DNA of 64,000 nucleotides from Rugalucina vietnamica (GCA_964017185.1 OZ024877.1:3450006-3514005), one strand, 5' to 3'. Shown: positions 19,425 to 31,889, counted from the first letter of the stretch. The notes: generated by a model not told the origin, from the letters alone. Numbers and translations: made by a program.

Positions 19425-19725
19425 CCATTAGATCCTTTGAGATCTGTAAAGATATTCAGAGCGTTCAAAACACTCACGTTTAGAAACATACTTCTAAGCA
19501 ATCTTTTAATTATTTGACTCCTTTTAGGAACGTGTCTTTGATTTAGGCTTCTCGTGTAAAGTTTCGAAATTGCGGTAAATGTTAATAGTCTGGCGTTTGT
19601 TGCCAATTTAAAAAGGGCTACTGATGAGGGTTCATTACCCGAAATTGCGCAATATAGTCCATACTATATATCTCCCTTTGGATGTTTTTATTGCTTTCAA
19701 AGGATAAAACCATTATATTTTATCC
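19425..19725 (+). mobile_element. Diverged hammerhead family A repeat
   Basis: Matches the plus-orientation order of the 2357-4925 copy from GATCCTTTGAGATC through the CTTTTAGGAACG and GTCTGGCGTTTG hairpin segments, the ribozyme, and TGCTTTCAAAGGAT. It is well diverged from the other copies, yet its hammerhead is the best preserved in the window. It starts immediately beyond the mariner-type element. Confidence 0.75.
19615..19660 (+). ncRNA. Hammerhead ribozyme, fully consistent fold
   Basis: Stem I GGGCTA (19615-19620) pairs with TAGTCC (19655-19660) over six pairs, one a G-U. Core CTGATGA is at 19621-19627. Stem II GGGT/ACCC with loop TCATT (19628-19640) keeps the important first G-C pair. 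GAAA is at 19641-19644. The short palindromic stem III ATTGCGCAAT is closed by A-U, and the expected cut follows A19654. All conserved core positions are present. Palindromic stem III suggests activity as a dimer, as known for other short-stem hammerheads. Confidence 0.85.
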
Positions 19726-21336
19726 ACTTAAACTCAAACCTTCAATCGTCTTTCCATTTCCTGTGACTACAGACCGGATTGTGTAAGACCTGGTCGGAAA
19801 CCCTGAAGACCAACTTTTCTGGTGTCACGGCTCATTTAATAGTCTATTTCATTACTGAAACATTTTAAATTAGCAGAACTCCTATAAATATGGAAATGTT
19901 GCCAAGCATTTTTCAATTCTAATGTTTCACTTTTCTAACTAAGATTCTTGAAATTAAGTTTTAATATTTAAGTGACACCTTCACAGGTCTGTACAATTTA
20001 ATAAATAAAGTGCATTTTCTTAATCTAAAACAGATAACTTTCACGTGAAAAGAAGATGGTATTTACTAACTTTACTCAGAACACTTGAAAAACAGTAAAG
20101 TAGTTTGATGATTCAACTGTAGTAATTGCGCTTTGACAAGACAGAATCCCGAATGAATGAACTTGCTGGCAAGATGGGGAGTCTCAGAATTGAATCTAAA
20201 TCAGTCCATACTGTTTAGGCTGACTGAGCCTTTCTCTGGTAATGTGTTGATTACTTTCACAACAATGTTCGAGTTTCCATGGTCAACGATGCTTTTGACA
20301 CTGGTCAATACTGTATTCCCACTTGTAAAGAAATCTGAAACAGATTTTAACACCTCTAATAAATTACATGAAACCTTAGTTACCTTCCCAAGGAAAATGC
20401 TTCAGCTTCTATAATCTATAAAAGTAAAGTGCATTATATATAAAATCACTCTATATTCTGTAAAAGATTTCATATTTTAGCAATTAAGATGGATATTTCA
20501 AAACTTTAGACTTATGATTAAGTTTTGAATCAAAGATGTATAAGTACAAATTTATTAGATGCATATTTGCTTGGCTTCATGTTTTACATTTGCAGACAAT
20601 TGCTGCTCAGCTGTGTTATTAGGATGGTCAGTTATATACAAATCAATCTGAGGCAGTTATTTCCATCCAGTATATCTGCGATTCTTACAGTGCAGACTGA
20701 TGCAGCACTTCACGACACATGACAAGCAGCCCAGTGATTTGAAGCTTGATCCATTGGCATTCAACCTACAGCAAAGAGGTCATTATCACTCTGTAGGTAT
20801 TTGCCCCACCGTAGCTTGCACTCAAATCTATCCGGCTTCCAAACACTACACTCCATTTTTTCATGATGGAATGTTGCTTCAATCTGTGCTTGAGAAATTT
20901 GGTTGCATCACGGATATATAGGGCTTTACCATTATACTTTTTACTGACATCTGTTCTTGGATCAGGGGAAGCAGAATATGAGGAAGGAAGATAAGTATAT
21001 ATATCTTCATGACCAAATCTTCATAATTAACCATACTGTACTTCAACCAAGCATTCTTAAAACGTACCTTTTTATCTTTTCACCTAGTTCAAAGACAGAA
21101 ACAGGGAATTTTATCTGATATTGTCTTCCCACTGCATTCCTCGAATCCTAAAAAGTGCATCACAAATTTTGAAAATCAGTTGCCAAAATCGAAACATTAT
21201 GCTGAATAGCAGTGTTGATCTTGCATTAAAATTACATGCACTGGTGGGAGGTAGCTCAAAAGTTTAAAAATCAATATTTCAGCAAATATGGGACTTCTGT
21301 TGTGAGAAATATTCCATCTAATTTTCAGGATGGATT
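19726..21336. other. Intergenic DNA without a supportable gene
   Basis: A ~70 bp block near 19740-19850 (CCTGGTCGGAAACC and GGCTCATTT) recurs at 24800-24880, so it is a short dispersed repeat. On the minus strand, 20190-20410 has a 65-codon open stretch ending at a stop, but without recognisable domain or convincing splice sites. Confidence 0.4.
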
Positions 21337-21577
21337 ATCTTTTTCATTACGAAAACATGCCCATGCAATATACAGAGATTTTTTCAGCTATAAAAATTGA
21401 AAATTTCACCAGAAAAAAAAAATGATATTTTTAATATTTTTGCCCAAAACTTACAGTGTGGGTACACGTTAGAACCGCCTCACCAAGGGGGTTCCTGACG
21501 AGTACCCACAATGTATGTTTTGGATCAAAAATAAAAAGATTAGGTATGCCCCTGCATACCCCAGTTTTGCTATATAG
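21337..21577. repeat. Dispersed repeat R1, copy 1
   Basis: Shares CATTACGAAAAC..TGCCCATGCAAT, an A-run, the palindromic TTAGAACCGCCTCACC zone and CATACCCCAGTTTTGCTATATA with 25798-26002. Its right edge coincides with a LINE 3' end. A short non-coding repeat of unknown class. Confidence 0.65.
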
Positions 21578-21880
21578 AGAAGTTGAGAAGTTTATTGATA
21601 AACACTAGGCATAATGGCCCATCGGTTACAACAAGTGATAAACATATATACATACAAATGTGACAGCGGATTGTTTAGAACATATCAAACATATACCATT
21701 CATATATAAATTGATAAATACATGCACAATACCACATATCCGCAGAAATACAAACATAGTAGAAGGTACATAACATTTTCTAGAATGTATTGTTCCTTTA
21801 AACAACATGCTATTCAACATTAGAAAATTAGATGCCAATATTAACCAAAACATCCGTATAGAGAGAAGTACATGACTACA

Positions 21881-22627
21881 TTACCTAAAGATAAATTGGT
21901 CCCTTAATTTAAATGCTTTGAAAACAAAATTTGATAAATTTCTTTGCACCTTTTTCGAATCAGTTGTAAAAAGTTCGAGCAATTTTAACATATTTGGTCT
22001 TCGACTGTAATAATTAGGTATTAATGTTTTCCTGATTTCATTATATCGTTCACATTCCAAAACAAAGTGAAACTCATCCTCTAATTTTTGACATGTTGTA
22101 CATAATCGGTTTTGTATGGGTGTGGCGGTAGGTTTTTTCCATCGACCTGTTTCGATCTCAAGACGATGGTAAGATACTCGAAGTCTCGAAAGAGCAATTC
22201 TATATTTATTTACTGTAACATTATCTAGATATAACTTATAACCAAACGAAAAATTTCTATAAAATAATGCACGAGATGATTCAGTTAATCTTGAATTCCA
22301 ATTCTGGACAAAGTTATCTGCTAGGCGTTGCTTAACAATTGAAAGAAATGCCTTACTGTCGCCAACATTTTGTTGGTCCCATACATGCACGAAACCAAGG
22401 TTGCCTATTAGATCTCGAAGAAGAGTTACCCATGATGTCTTATTTGGAAAATCAGTAGCATCACTATGCAATACATTATAAACAATTTTAACATATTTCA
22501 TTTCATGACAATGTAAAATTTTGATCCAATACTTAATGATATTATAATACCTAATATTTTGAAAAGAGTATCTTCCCAACTCACCATAGACAAAATCATT
22601 TTGTGTACATTGTTTTACAGATAGCAA
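21881..22627 (-). pseudogene. LINE A ORF2 C-terminal domain
   Basis: 248 residues downstream of the RT core. Near the end lies C-x2-C (CTTCQ) followed by EDEFHFVLECERY, giving the CCHC zinc finger common at the C-terminus of LINE polyproteins, where it contacts the RNA 3' end. The frame is separated from the RT part by a frameshift around 22630-22757. It cannot be translated with the RT as it stands. Confidence 0.75.
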
Positions 22628-22756
22628 TCTTTTACAAAATTGAAGGTGAACACGTTCAATATGATTTGCTTTTGCAAATCGCCAAACTTCTGATGCATAA
22701 TTTAAAACAGGTGAGACAAGTTTGTCAAATAATTCTAAATTTGTTTAAGTATTTTT

Positions 22757-23187
22757 TCATACAGAAGATTGCTTTTTGTGCTTGTCCCGAGAGCGTTGAT
22801 TGTGCCTCAGCAAAAGAACCCCCCGTTGTGAAACAATGCCTAAATATGTAAATTTGGAAACAATTTCTGAATTAATATCACCGTATCTAAATACTATATC
22901 TTGCGGTAACACGCCACCTTTTCTAAAAATAATTATTTTGGATTTATTAGGATTTACGGTTAATCGCCATCTTTGGCAGTATTCTTGTAATAAATCTAAA
23001 CCATGTTGTAAGCCAACAGCGCTCTCGGAAAAAATGACAATATTATCAGCATATAAGAGCAAAAACAGTTTTATAAAACCTAAACCTACACCATCAGCCC
23101 CTTTTGTAATAAATTCCCTCTCGATATCGTTCACGTACATGGCGAAAAGGATCGGAGAAAGGCACTCTCCTTGGCATGGGGTACTTT
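22757..23187 (-). pseudogene. LINE A reverse transcriptase fragment
   Basis: Covers the RT palm from GECLSPILFAMYVNDIE through the catalytic box, read here as YADN instead of YADD, to KFTYLGI. The Asn replaces a metal-binding Asp, which would abolish polymerase activity. Truncated at the 5' end at ~23187 and frameshifted at the 3' side. Confidence 0.8.
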
Positions 23188-24528
23188 AGTCGTACTAGCA
23201 CTTCTACAGGTATTGGCCAATAAATTGTATAAAACATATAGGGAAAAAATATTTAACACTTCATATCTTTCTTATTTCTTATGATATTTTTATATCACGA
23301 ACGGCGTTAGAAAGTATAATTCTTTATCTTTACCATAGTTTTTAAATATTTGACGTAGCACTATTATAAAATGGTCTGTTTGAGGACGGCCGTCTTGTTG
23401 TACGCAATTTAATTAAATATATAGCAAAATTTCCGTAAAACGCGGTTAATTACGCCTAGGTACATTACTTCAGCAACAATTTTAAGCTATAATTTTACAT
23501 AAATGTTAGGCGTCACAAACGGTCCAATTTAGTACAAATATTATATTTTAATCTGGTGTATTTTTTTATTTTTGTAGCTCAACGATAAATTGGTCTGTTT
23601 GAGCAAGGACCAAAAAAATAATAAATATTATTTTCTATCTGGAATTTCCGTGAGTATCCGTAAAATGCACCGATAAGACCCGACTTAATTTCCAGGTATT
23701 AATGCCGTGGGCGAAGATTATCGCTCTAATATGAAAATGAAATGTATTTGATGACTGAGAGTGTAATAAAGAATTTTATATGAATAAATTAATAGGCTTA
23801 AGTTTAGAGAGTGATATTTTGCGGAAATAAAACATTAAACTTTACCATATTTTGTTCTCCTTTTTCGGCAGTAGATGCTGAATTGAAAACACAGATGTCA
23901 ATTCGCTCATGATTGCATAATGCCAATTAGTAATGACACTGTGTTAAATTCGCAATTAAGTTCTACTCATTTTATTTATCATTTTATTTTTATGAAAATC
24001 TTTTTTATAATTATTTCGTGAGGTATTTGTATTTTTCTTTTGATGCTGTAATCCGCAACAGGACGAGTGCTCGATATCTGTCATTCAAAGTCAACCCAAA
24101 CAAAATAGCAGCTTTTATTAGCTTTAATTAAAGAACAAAAACATCAAACATAAACGTTTAAAGCGATCATCGCCTGAACAACTGAATCCCGACAACAATT
24201 AAAGAAATCAAATTATGTACATGTAATCCATTTAACTTAAGTATTTCACACATACTCGAGATATAATTGAGCAAACCGAACGAGTTTAATTACTCATTTA
24301 CCGAAAGCGGTGCATGGTGATGACACTGTGCCATAACACATTATGCATGCCTTATTTAACCAAGGTGAAGAATTCAAAGATATTTAAAATCTATTTTTTA
24401 ATATCTTTCTAAAAGCATTTTGACACGAAACAAAAACATTTAATCATTATACATCTATAGTAGTAGAGAAGACTCCTACATTTATCAACCTAAATATGTG
24501 TAATTACGCATTCATTCATTCATTCATT

Positions 24529-24575
<47 letters not shown>

Positions 24576-25797
24576 GTCTTTTATTCATTTCTTTCTATCT
24601 GTCTTTCTTTTTTATATGCGATATATGAAATTCTTGACGACAAAGAAATAATTTGAGATAATTCTCAATGAAAATGGCAAGTTTCTGCGTCTTTGTTTTC
24701 GCTTCATAGATAGTAAATTCCTCTTTTTCTTAAATACGAAGCTTCATAGATAGCAAATTCCTCTTCTTCTTAAATACGAAATTTCAAACTTCTAGCCTGC
24801 TTCTGTGACTGTACAGGCCGGCTTGTGCCTGACCTGGTCGGAAACCAAACTTGTTTTCTCATGCGAAGGCTCATTTGGTATTTTATTCTTGTACATGAGA
24901 TTGTTTCTTGGCCTACCTTAGAAAATAAACCGTTTGCATAATTGAGGCGTGTCAGGATTACACCGCATGGTGCTTTAACAAAAAATGTAGTTTAATTAAA
25001 CATGTAATTTCGTTTTAAGAATCTAGATTTCTATATGCAGACTTGGCTAAGAGTAGCCTGCCTGATATGCAGAATCAGTTTTGTCTGTCAAAACAGCTTT
25101 CCTATGACGCTGCCAAATTATCATGTGAGAATGTTTTTTATAAGAAGCGTGACTTTAATACCTTGCGGCGACAGCCTAAATACGCTGGATGTCAGGTGTA
25201 ATCCTTTTAACTACCTTATAATCACCAAAGCGTGAAAACCTACTGTCCGGTCGGCATTTCTGACCATGTCAGACAAAGACCGGATTGGTTATCATTAAAA
25301 CTGTATCAAGGTTGAACTGCATACTTGGGTCTTATGGAAAATGGTGTGCGCTGTGCAGGTACACCGCCCGTTTGAGTATAGAAGTGAAGAATTTAATTCG
25401 ATATATATAGCCTGTGAATATCTAAGTTTTTTTTTACCCAGCGCAAATGTATAAATATTCTAAATTCATTTATTTGGCACGAATTACATTTAATTTCTAT
25501 ATAAAGAAAAACGAATTTATTAAATATTTTATGTGTGTTCCTGATAGCCTTCTAAATTTATTTTTAACAATATGATTACTACTGCGCAAATATTTTCAAA
25601 AGGGGAATAACACGTTTATTCTCCATATAAGGTTACAAACAACTAATGAAGTCTATTAAAATAATAAATGCAGCTTCTTAAATCATCTTGAAAATGCATC
25701 TGCAAGACGAATGATTTTGTTTACGTTGGTTCTCTGTTATATCCTATATAAAATCAGCCGAAGTGACATGGGGGTAGCAGATGAATACCCCCGGTCC
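23188..25797. other. AT-rich intergenic DNA with microsatellites
   Basis: Contains a (CATT)n-(CTTT)n microsatellite at 24520-24612, an exact-length 40 bp tandem duplication (24701-24740 and 24741-24780), and the CCTGGTCGGAAACC dispersed block near 24830. No gene is supported. Open frames here are short and lack domains. Confidence 0.5.
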
Positions 25798-26002
25798 CTG
25801 CATTACGAAAACTTGCCCATGCAATAAACAGAGATTTATTTTAGCTATAAAAATTGAAAATTTTCATCTGAAAAAAAAAAAAGAATTTTTTCTTATTTTT
25901 GCTCAAAACATAGATTGTGAGTGCACGTTAGAACCGCCTCACCGAGGCCCACAATCTATACCCTTGCATACCCCAGTTTTGCTATATAAAAGTGGGGTTC
26001 AA
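25798..26002. repeat. Dispersed repeat R1, copy 2 (left part)
   Basis: Same order of blocks as copy 1. It continues across the LINE B insertion at 31320 with GTGGGGTTCAAGGGGGTATA, so the repeat extends past TATATA. The joined edge looks like an imperfect palindrome (ATACCCC..GGGGTAT). Confidence 0.65.
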
Positions 26003-26219
26003 CTGCGCTTAATTAAAATCAAGTTTTCACGCAGAGAAAGCTGCAGAGAAAGCTGTTAAAATAACTGTCCCCAGGCAACACTGACATTACCTGGACAGAT
26101 TAGCCGAATGATAATCGAATATCGCCGGCCAATATCGGATATTATCGGAAAGTCTCCGTAAATTTACCTGAGCGCTAGTAAAATCGATTGCTTGCTTATG
26201 TGCCTATATTGAAATACGA

Positions 26220-26712
26220 CTATTGTCCCGGTTGGCGTACACCTGTCATACATGAAACATCTTCGCTGAGCATATTGTTAAGTTTAACTTTAGATTTTAC
26301 ATCCTTATACATTGCAATAATTATGTCTAAGATTTTACCCTTGATACCATACTTGATTAACTTGAGCCATAAAATATCCCTAACAACATAATCGAAAGCT
26401 TTCGAAAAATCTATAAATGAGCAAAATAATTGTTTATCATTGTTCAGAAAATGCGTTATCAGACCATGCAAAACAAAAATGTTGTCAACTGTAGAAATAT
26501 TTTCCCGAAAACCAGCTTGCGCCTCAATGAATACACCATATGATTCGGCCCAGTCAGTAAGCCTTTTATTCAATATACGGGTAAATAACTTTCCGACCGT
26601 GCTAAATAAGGTTATGCCACGATAGTTGTCAACATTCGACTTGTCTCCCTTCTTATGCAAGGGGATTATTTCACCAATTGACCACGCACTGGGAAAATAG
26701 CTTGATTCAAAC
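26220..26712 (-). pseudogene. LINE B reverse transcriptase, N-terminal half
   Basis: Begins immediately after the LINE C insertion with FESSYFPSAW. Shows IIPLHKKGD, NYRGITL, the FRENIS region and the motif-A segment FIDFSKAFDYV with its catalytic Asp, then ends at GVRQ where sequence identity stops. YADD is absent because the element is truncated there. Confidence 0.8.
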
Positions 26713-26718
26713 ACTTTA

Positions 26719-29700
26719 ACAGTATCGTGTTGCGGGAGGGAAGATATTTTCAGTTAGACAGGATAACGGTAATAACGGTCGCGATTAGGTTTGTGTGCGC
26801 CTGGGCTGTCTTAATGTAGGCGGTTGGTCGTTGAAAGATAATGAAAATAAACTTTTTCGGGAGCAAACTGTTATAAAATCTAATTGTGATGTATTTTGTG
26901 TCGTCGAGACGTTTTTGAAAAATAAGGAGGTCCTACAGGTGGAGGGATACACGTTTATTAGTCATAATAGGGGACATCTTCATAAAAAAGCGAAACGGGG
27001 ATCTGGGGGCGTGGGCGTGTTTGTGCGTAACACCTTATTGAACATATTCAACGTTACAGTTCTCGAAGATTCTGTTGAAGACATTTTATGGATTAAACTC
27101 TTGCATCGAGAAAATGTTCAGTCAGAAAATATAGTTCTATGTGTCGCATATCTTCCCCCCTCTGAGTCGGTACGCAACAATGACCCTGACGCTTTTTACT
27201 GTTCATTGCTTGAACAGGTATATACCTATCAAAACGAGGGAAAACTGTTCGTCTGCGGTGACTTTAACTCTCGAGTTGGAGATGATAGTGACTATATCGA
27301 GGGTGTCGATGATGTGAGAAGTCGAAATATAATGGATTACACCTCTAACGGGAATGGTGACCTACTGATAGATTTTCTCGTGGACTGCGGGTTATGTATG
27401 ATTAACGGTCGAATTGGCATTAACGATTTTACTCATGTGTCGCACCGGGGACGGTCAGTGGTCGATTACGTGTTTGTGCCGTATGAACAGTTATTGGGCG
27501 TTGAAAATTTTGAGGTGTGTCTAATGACTGAACTTGCTGAAAAGCTTAACATGCAGGGTAACAGTAAAATTCCTGATCATTCCCTTCTCTTGTGGACTAC
27601 CCCTTTGTTGTCTCATGAAGGTAACGGTGACGATGTACCTTCACATACACAGAATTCATCGAACCATTTAATAAAACCTGTTTATAAGACATCAGATATT
27701 CCTAGTCACTGTTTCAACACGGGTACAGTCCCGCGCGATTGGAATAATGGACTGATTAAGCCTATACCCAAGTCAGACGGGAAAGATCCACGGGATCCTC
27801 TAAGTTATAGGGGTATAACGTTAATCTCAATTCCGTGTAAGATTTATGCCGATATTTTGAACATTAGACTGTCTAAATGGATTGAAGATAACGATTACCT
27901 AGTTGAGGAGCAAAATGGGTTTAGACGTAATAAGTCATGTATGGAACATATTTACTCTTTGTATTCTGTTATTAATAAGCGTAAGTTGAACAAACACTCT
28001 ACTTTTGCTTGTTTTGTGGACGCTAAAAAGGCGTTTGACACTGTTAATCGAGATTGTTTGTGGTACAAATTATTGACCAAGGGTATAAGTGGTAAAATGT
28101 TCCATGCAGTGAAATCATTGTAAGACAATGTCAAATACGCGGTTAAGGTCAACGATGTCATTACTCCCTTTCTTGACGTCATTCTTGGGGTAAAACAAGG
28201 CTGTAAGCTTTCGCCAACGTTATTCGCAATTTATATTAATGATCTTGCTGAGGAAATCAAGTCTCTAAATTGTGGTTTAGAAGTAGGTGATGACCAGCTT
28301 GCCCTTCTCCTCTACGCAGATGACATTGTCTTACTTGCTCCAACAGAAGAATCATTACAACTAATGTTAAATATTTTAAATGAATGGTGTGCTAAATGGC
28401 GACTATTGATTAATCAAGAAAAGACAAAGATCTTGCATTTCAGACCTGTATCTATTCAGGAAACGCAATATAACTTTGTATGTGGTGAATTAGCTTTAGA
28501 AAAAACGTCAACATTCAAGTACCTTGGCTTGTGGTTTCATGAGCATTTAGATATGAAATTTGCGATAAATGAGTTAACGAAGTCAGCAAGTCGTGCTCTT
28601 TCTGCTTTGTACACAAAATTTTTAAATGTTGGAGGTATGGACTATGACGTTTTTTGTAAGCTTTATGAATCGTTGGTCGAGCCAGTGTTGTTTTATGGTG
28701 CAAGTTTGTGGGGATTATCTGAACAGAAAAAAGTAAATACGGTGCAGAATAAAGCGTGCAGATATTTTTTGGGACTTGGCAAAAACGCTTCGAATCTTGC
28801 ATCACAGGGCGACATGGGCTGGTCTAGCTGTGCACATAAACAGAAGATAGAGGCATGCAGATTATATCTTAAGATTGTACGTACACCTGAAAATAGACTA
28901 GTTAATAAGATTTTTAAATGGTCTAGTACGCACGGTAAATCCTGGGAGCGTAGGCTTCTTTCATACATGAGTGAAAACAATTTAGAAACTTATTTAAATG
29001 ATACCGATTTGTCCGTGAAAAACTTAGTAAAGCGTATTGCAACGGAATTAAAAAGCATTGATGATCAGAATTGGAGAGATAAAGTGTGGAATGACACTGG
29101 CCAGGAAAATGGAAACAAATTACGTACATATAGGTTGTATAAATCAAATTTAATGACCGATGAGTATGTTAAAATCAATTTAGAACGAAGCCACCGCCGT
29201 ATTTTAGCCAAATTTAGGAGTGGGAGTTTGCCCCTACAAATTGAAACGGGTCGATACAAAAAACCAAAGGTGCCACTAAATAATCGCATTTGCAACTTAT
29301 GTACAGATAATGTAATTGAAGATGAAATACATTTTCTTTGATGCTGTGATTTTTATTCAGATATCAGGAGACCTCTTTTAGCAAAAGCTCAATTATGTAA
29401 TAGTGATTTTCAAAATATGTCTATGCAGGATAAATTTGTTTTTATAATGAATTATATAAATATGCAATATATTTTGTCATCAACACTTCTTCAAATGTTC
29501 AGTAGAAGAAAACGTATGCTTTGAGAAAATGATTCTTTTAGTAGTATTTTTTTTTCTTAATTCTCTTAAATTTTTAGTCCTTTTAGTGTTATTATGAATA
29601 CAATATTGAAATAATATGAATATACCACAACTATAAATTATACATATATTTCTTAAAGTTAATTCTTAACACTGATAAACATATCGTATTTTGTTTGTAT

Positions 29701-29838
29701 ACATATACATTGTTTTATGAAAGTGTGTATTTTTATGTGTGTCTCATAAGTCATATTGGCTGGATGTTATCAAACTGTATTTTGTTTTACTTATGTATGT
29801 ATTGTCTGTCTTGATAACATGTGACACGTTAATAAACA

Positions 29839-29865
<27 letters not shown>
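26719..29865 (+). mobile_element. LINE C inserted in LINE B, ACTTTA duplication
   Basis: Plus-strand APE-type LINE with endonuclease, RT and C-terminal zinc finger, a 3' UTR and a (TTAC)n tail after AATAAACATT. ACTTTA flanks it at 26713-26718 and 29866-29871. It is 5'-truncated or has lost its start, since no ATG precedes the frame. It is the youngest layer of this nest. Confidence 0.85.
26795..29524 (+). pseudogene. LINE C ORF2: endonuclease-RT-zinc finger with two in-frame stops
   Basis: One reading frame from 26795 (GTG; no ATG) to 29524, broken only by TAA at 28121-28123 and TGA at 29339-29341. Endonuclease: VVETF (E38), CGDFNSR, and PDHSLLLW near residue 268. It passes directly into RT at VPRDWNNGLIKPIPK, so about 200 residues of linker appear to be deleted in frame. 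RT: YRGITLIS, FVDAKKAFDTVN, LSPTLFAIYINDLA and YADD at 28313-28324. The CCHC finger CNLC..H lies near 29290-29340 and is cut by the second stop. The low number of lesions suggests a recent insertion. Confidence 0.85.
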
Positions 29866-29869
<4 letters not shown>

Positions 29870-29870
29870 T
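29847..29870 (+). repeat. (TTAC)n tail of LINE C
   Basis: About five TTAC/CTTA units directly after AATAAACATT. A tetranucleotide tail instead of poly-A is seen in several non-LTR families. Confidence 0.85.
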
Positions 29871-29871
29871 A

Positions 29872-31262
29872 TTAAAAAGAATATGCAGATATGGAATAAG
29901 AAATGCCTTACCATTGATGAAAAATTCATTAATTAATCTGTCAGGACCAGCAGATTTACCGTTTGAAAGTTCGTCGATAGTTTTTGAGACCTCAATCATA
30001 GATATAGAAACATCGAGTTCACTAAACATGACCTGCAATTCTCCATTCAAATACCGTTCGTTGAAATAAATGACGTCATCATCAGGAGTATAAAATGCAC
30101 TGTCTGGGTTATTAACTGCCTTAAAATAGGCCGCAAAATTGCTAAGGGATAAGTTTGGTTTCGATATATTGGAAGCACCTTTAAGAAGTTTCCAGTAAGC
30201 TTTTGCGTTTTTATGTATTGATTCGTTAAGTTTCTGTGTTTGTAACTGGTCATAACGGTATCTTGCATGACGCAATGATGTCTAAAATTCAGAACGAGCT
30301 AAATCTATTTTGATCAGTTTTGTCATTCCTAAAAATGTTCAAAAATCGATAAAACTCAATTCTTTTCATCCTACAATTGTCATCAAACCAAGGCAATTTA
30401 TTATCAGAAAAACTGCACTCCTGATATCTAACTTTAAGCGGTTTTGAAAACAGGGGTTTTGTACACGTCTCAATGCCTTCGACTATCAAATTGAGACCTG
30501 TGTCAATATTCGCCGGTGATATTTGCTCAGAACCTAAGGTATCTCGTGCCTCTTTAAAAATAACAGTTACGTCTGGCGAGCAAAGCCGAGTTTTGAACTC
30601 ATTTAAGAGATTATCGTCCCATACATATTTATATGATACATACTCAATATTCTCATCATTGAACAGCCTGTTGTTTGAATGCGGAGAATTTGCCCATATC
30701 GAACAGTAGAGAAAACTGTGATCAGATAGTATATTCGGATCACCAATGTCGAATGAACTTATCAAAGGCAAAATATCAGTGCTTACTAATATATAATCAA
30801 CAACACTTTTGCCCCGGTGTGTATGACATGTGAATTTGCCGATCCCGTTCTTCCATTCAAAATACGCATGTTTGTTTGCTTGCAAAATTCTAACAGTAAT
30901 GTACCGTTTTGGTTCGATATTTTGTCTTCAGAGGCACGTGGCATAATAAAATCATCAAGAATATAATCATCTGGTAACGGTAAATGAACAAAATTGTCAT
31001 CTAAAACCATGTCCGGTAAATCTTTTGTACGGGCGTTCATATCGCCACAGATGATAAATGAACAATCAGATTCGTTATTGTTTGAATGAAAGTAAGCAAT
31101 GTCATTCGACACACGATCGAAAACCGACGTTTCGACGATAACCTCTCTGCTAGTTCCAGTGGGCAAAACATAGCATACACACAAATAAAGGGCATTTTCT
31201 GAAAATACAACTGGCTCGAACTTCAGCCAGATAATGTCATCACAGTCAGTTTTTACAAGCAT
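29872..31262 (-). pseudogene. LINE B endonuclease and linker
   Basis: Three overlapping minus frames make up one ORF with at least two frameshifts (near 30800 and 30290). Endonuclease signatures are IICGDMNART, LLEFCKQTNMRILNGR, HRGKSVVDYILV and SDHSFLYCSIW with the catalytic His. The linker ends PYLHILFNKV exactly at the LINE C boundary. The N-terminal ~60 residues of the endonuclease are absent. Confidence 0.8.
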
Positions 31263-31337
31263 TTTACTGTTATATAGTTCAGACTTTACATATATAATAA
31301 TATACCACCTGAGTCACGTTATAAAAGTGGGGTTCAA

Positions 31338-31797
31338 GGGGGTATACTTTTCACGGACATGTTTTCCTGATGCTAATTTAAGAATATTTTTGGAAATAAA
31401 ATTTTGAATTTGTGAACACAATTTGAAAACTTTTGCATACATGTCAGAACATTTGGAAAGCAAATTTTGTGCATGTCAATCAATGAATTTTATTCTACTC
31501 TGGAAAAATGTTAAGGTGGTTTCCACAGGAGGGTTTAGGTTGGCTCATATAAGAAGCACTTACCTATGAAATTATGCCTTGTAGAATAACCAAAATTAAT
31601 GCCCCTCCTGGTCCAAAGGCCACAGTCAAGGACAGCACCGTGAATATCTACATTTGCTGAAAATAATCATATCAACTTATTATGATCTACATATTGAATC
31701 TATCATAGATTGAATCTCTACATCAGGTCTGCTCATCTTAGATATTTCAGTTTTGAGATCATAAAGACAAGCAATAGGTGAAATAGAAATTAAACCT
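31338..31797. other. Continuation of repeat R1 and unrecognised DNA
   Basis: The first ~50 bases continue R1 beyond the LINE B site. The rest shows no repeat or coding signal that I can support. Confidence 0.4.
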
Positions 31798-31868
31798 GAG
31801 ATCCTTTAAGAGCAGCGAACACATTAATGAGAATGGGGATGGGCCATACAAAGAATGCTTGTATTCAT
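31798..31868 (-). mobile_element. Hammerhead family B fragment, copy 3
   Basis: Minus-strand TATGGCCCATCCCC..CACT..CTTAAAGGATCTCAG, the 3' part of family B. The ribozyme core is missing and only the stem I 3' strand remains. Confidence 0.6.
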
Positions 31869-31889
31869 TGTGGTTTGGAAATTTATAAA

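Larger units (their letters stand above)
21578..23187 (-). mobile_element. 5'-truncated LINE A
   Basis: Minus-strand non-LTR element starting (5') in the RT just before the GECLSP motif and ending in a 3' UTR with AATAAACTTCTCAACTTCTC that abuts repeat R1. The coding part is in two frames (next entries). The C-terminal zinc finger places it among the APE-type LINEs. Confidence 0.8.
26003..31319 (-). mobile_element. LINE B, interrupted by LINE C, flanked by an 18-bp repeat
   Basis: Minus-strand APE-type LINE: endonuclease (31262-30300), linker (30275-29872) and the first half of RT (26712-26220). TATAAAAGTGGGGTTCAA occurs at 25985-26002 and 31320-31337 and is probably the target duplication. 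The RT after GVRQ is missing: 26003-26220 is not recognisable LINE coding sequence. LINE C (26719-29865) splits the RT between the codons for NKV and FESS. Confidence 0.75.

Noticed and set aside
20190..20410. Minus-strand 65-codon frame as a terminal exon
   Set aside because: No domain, no convincing acceptor, and no neighbouring exon.
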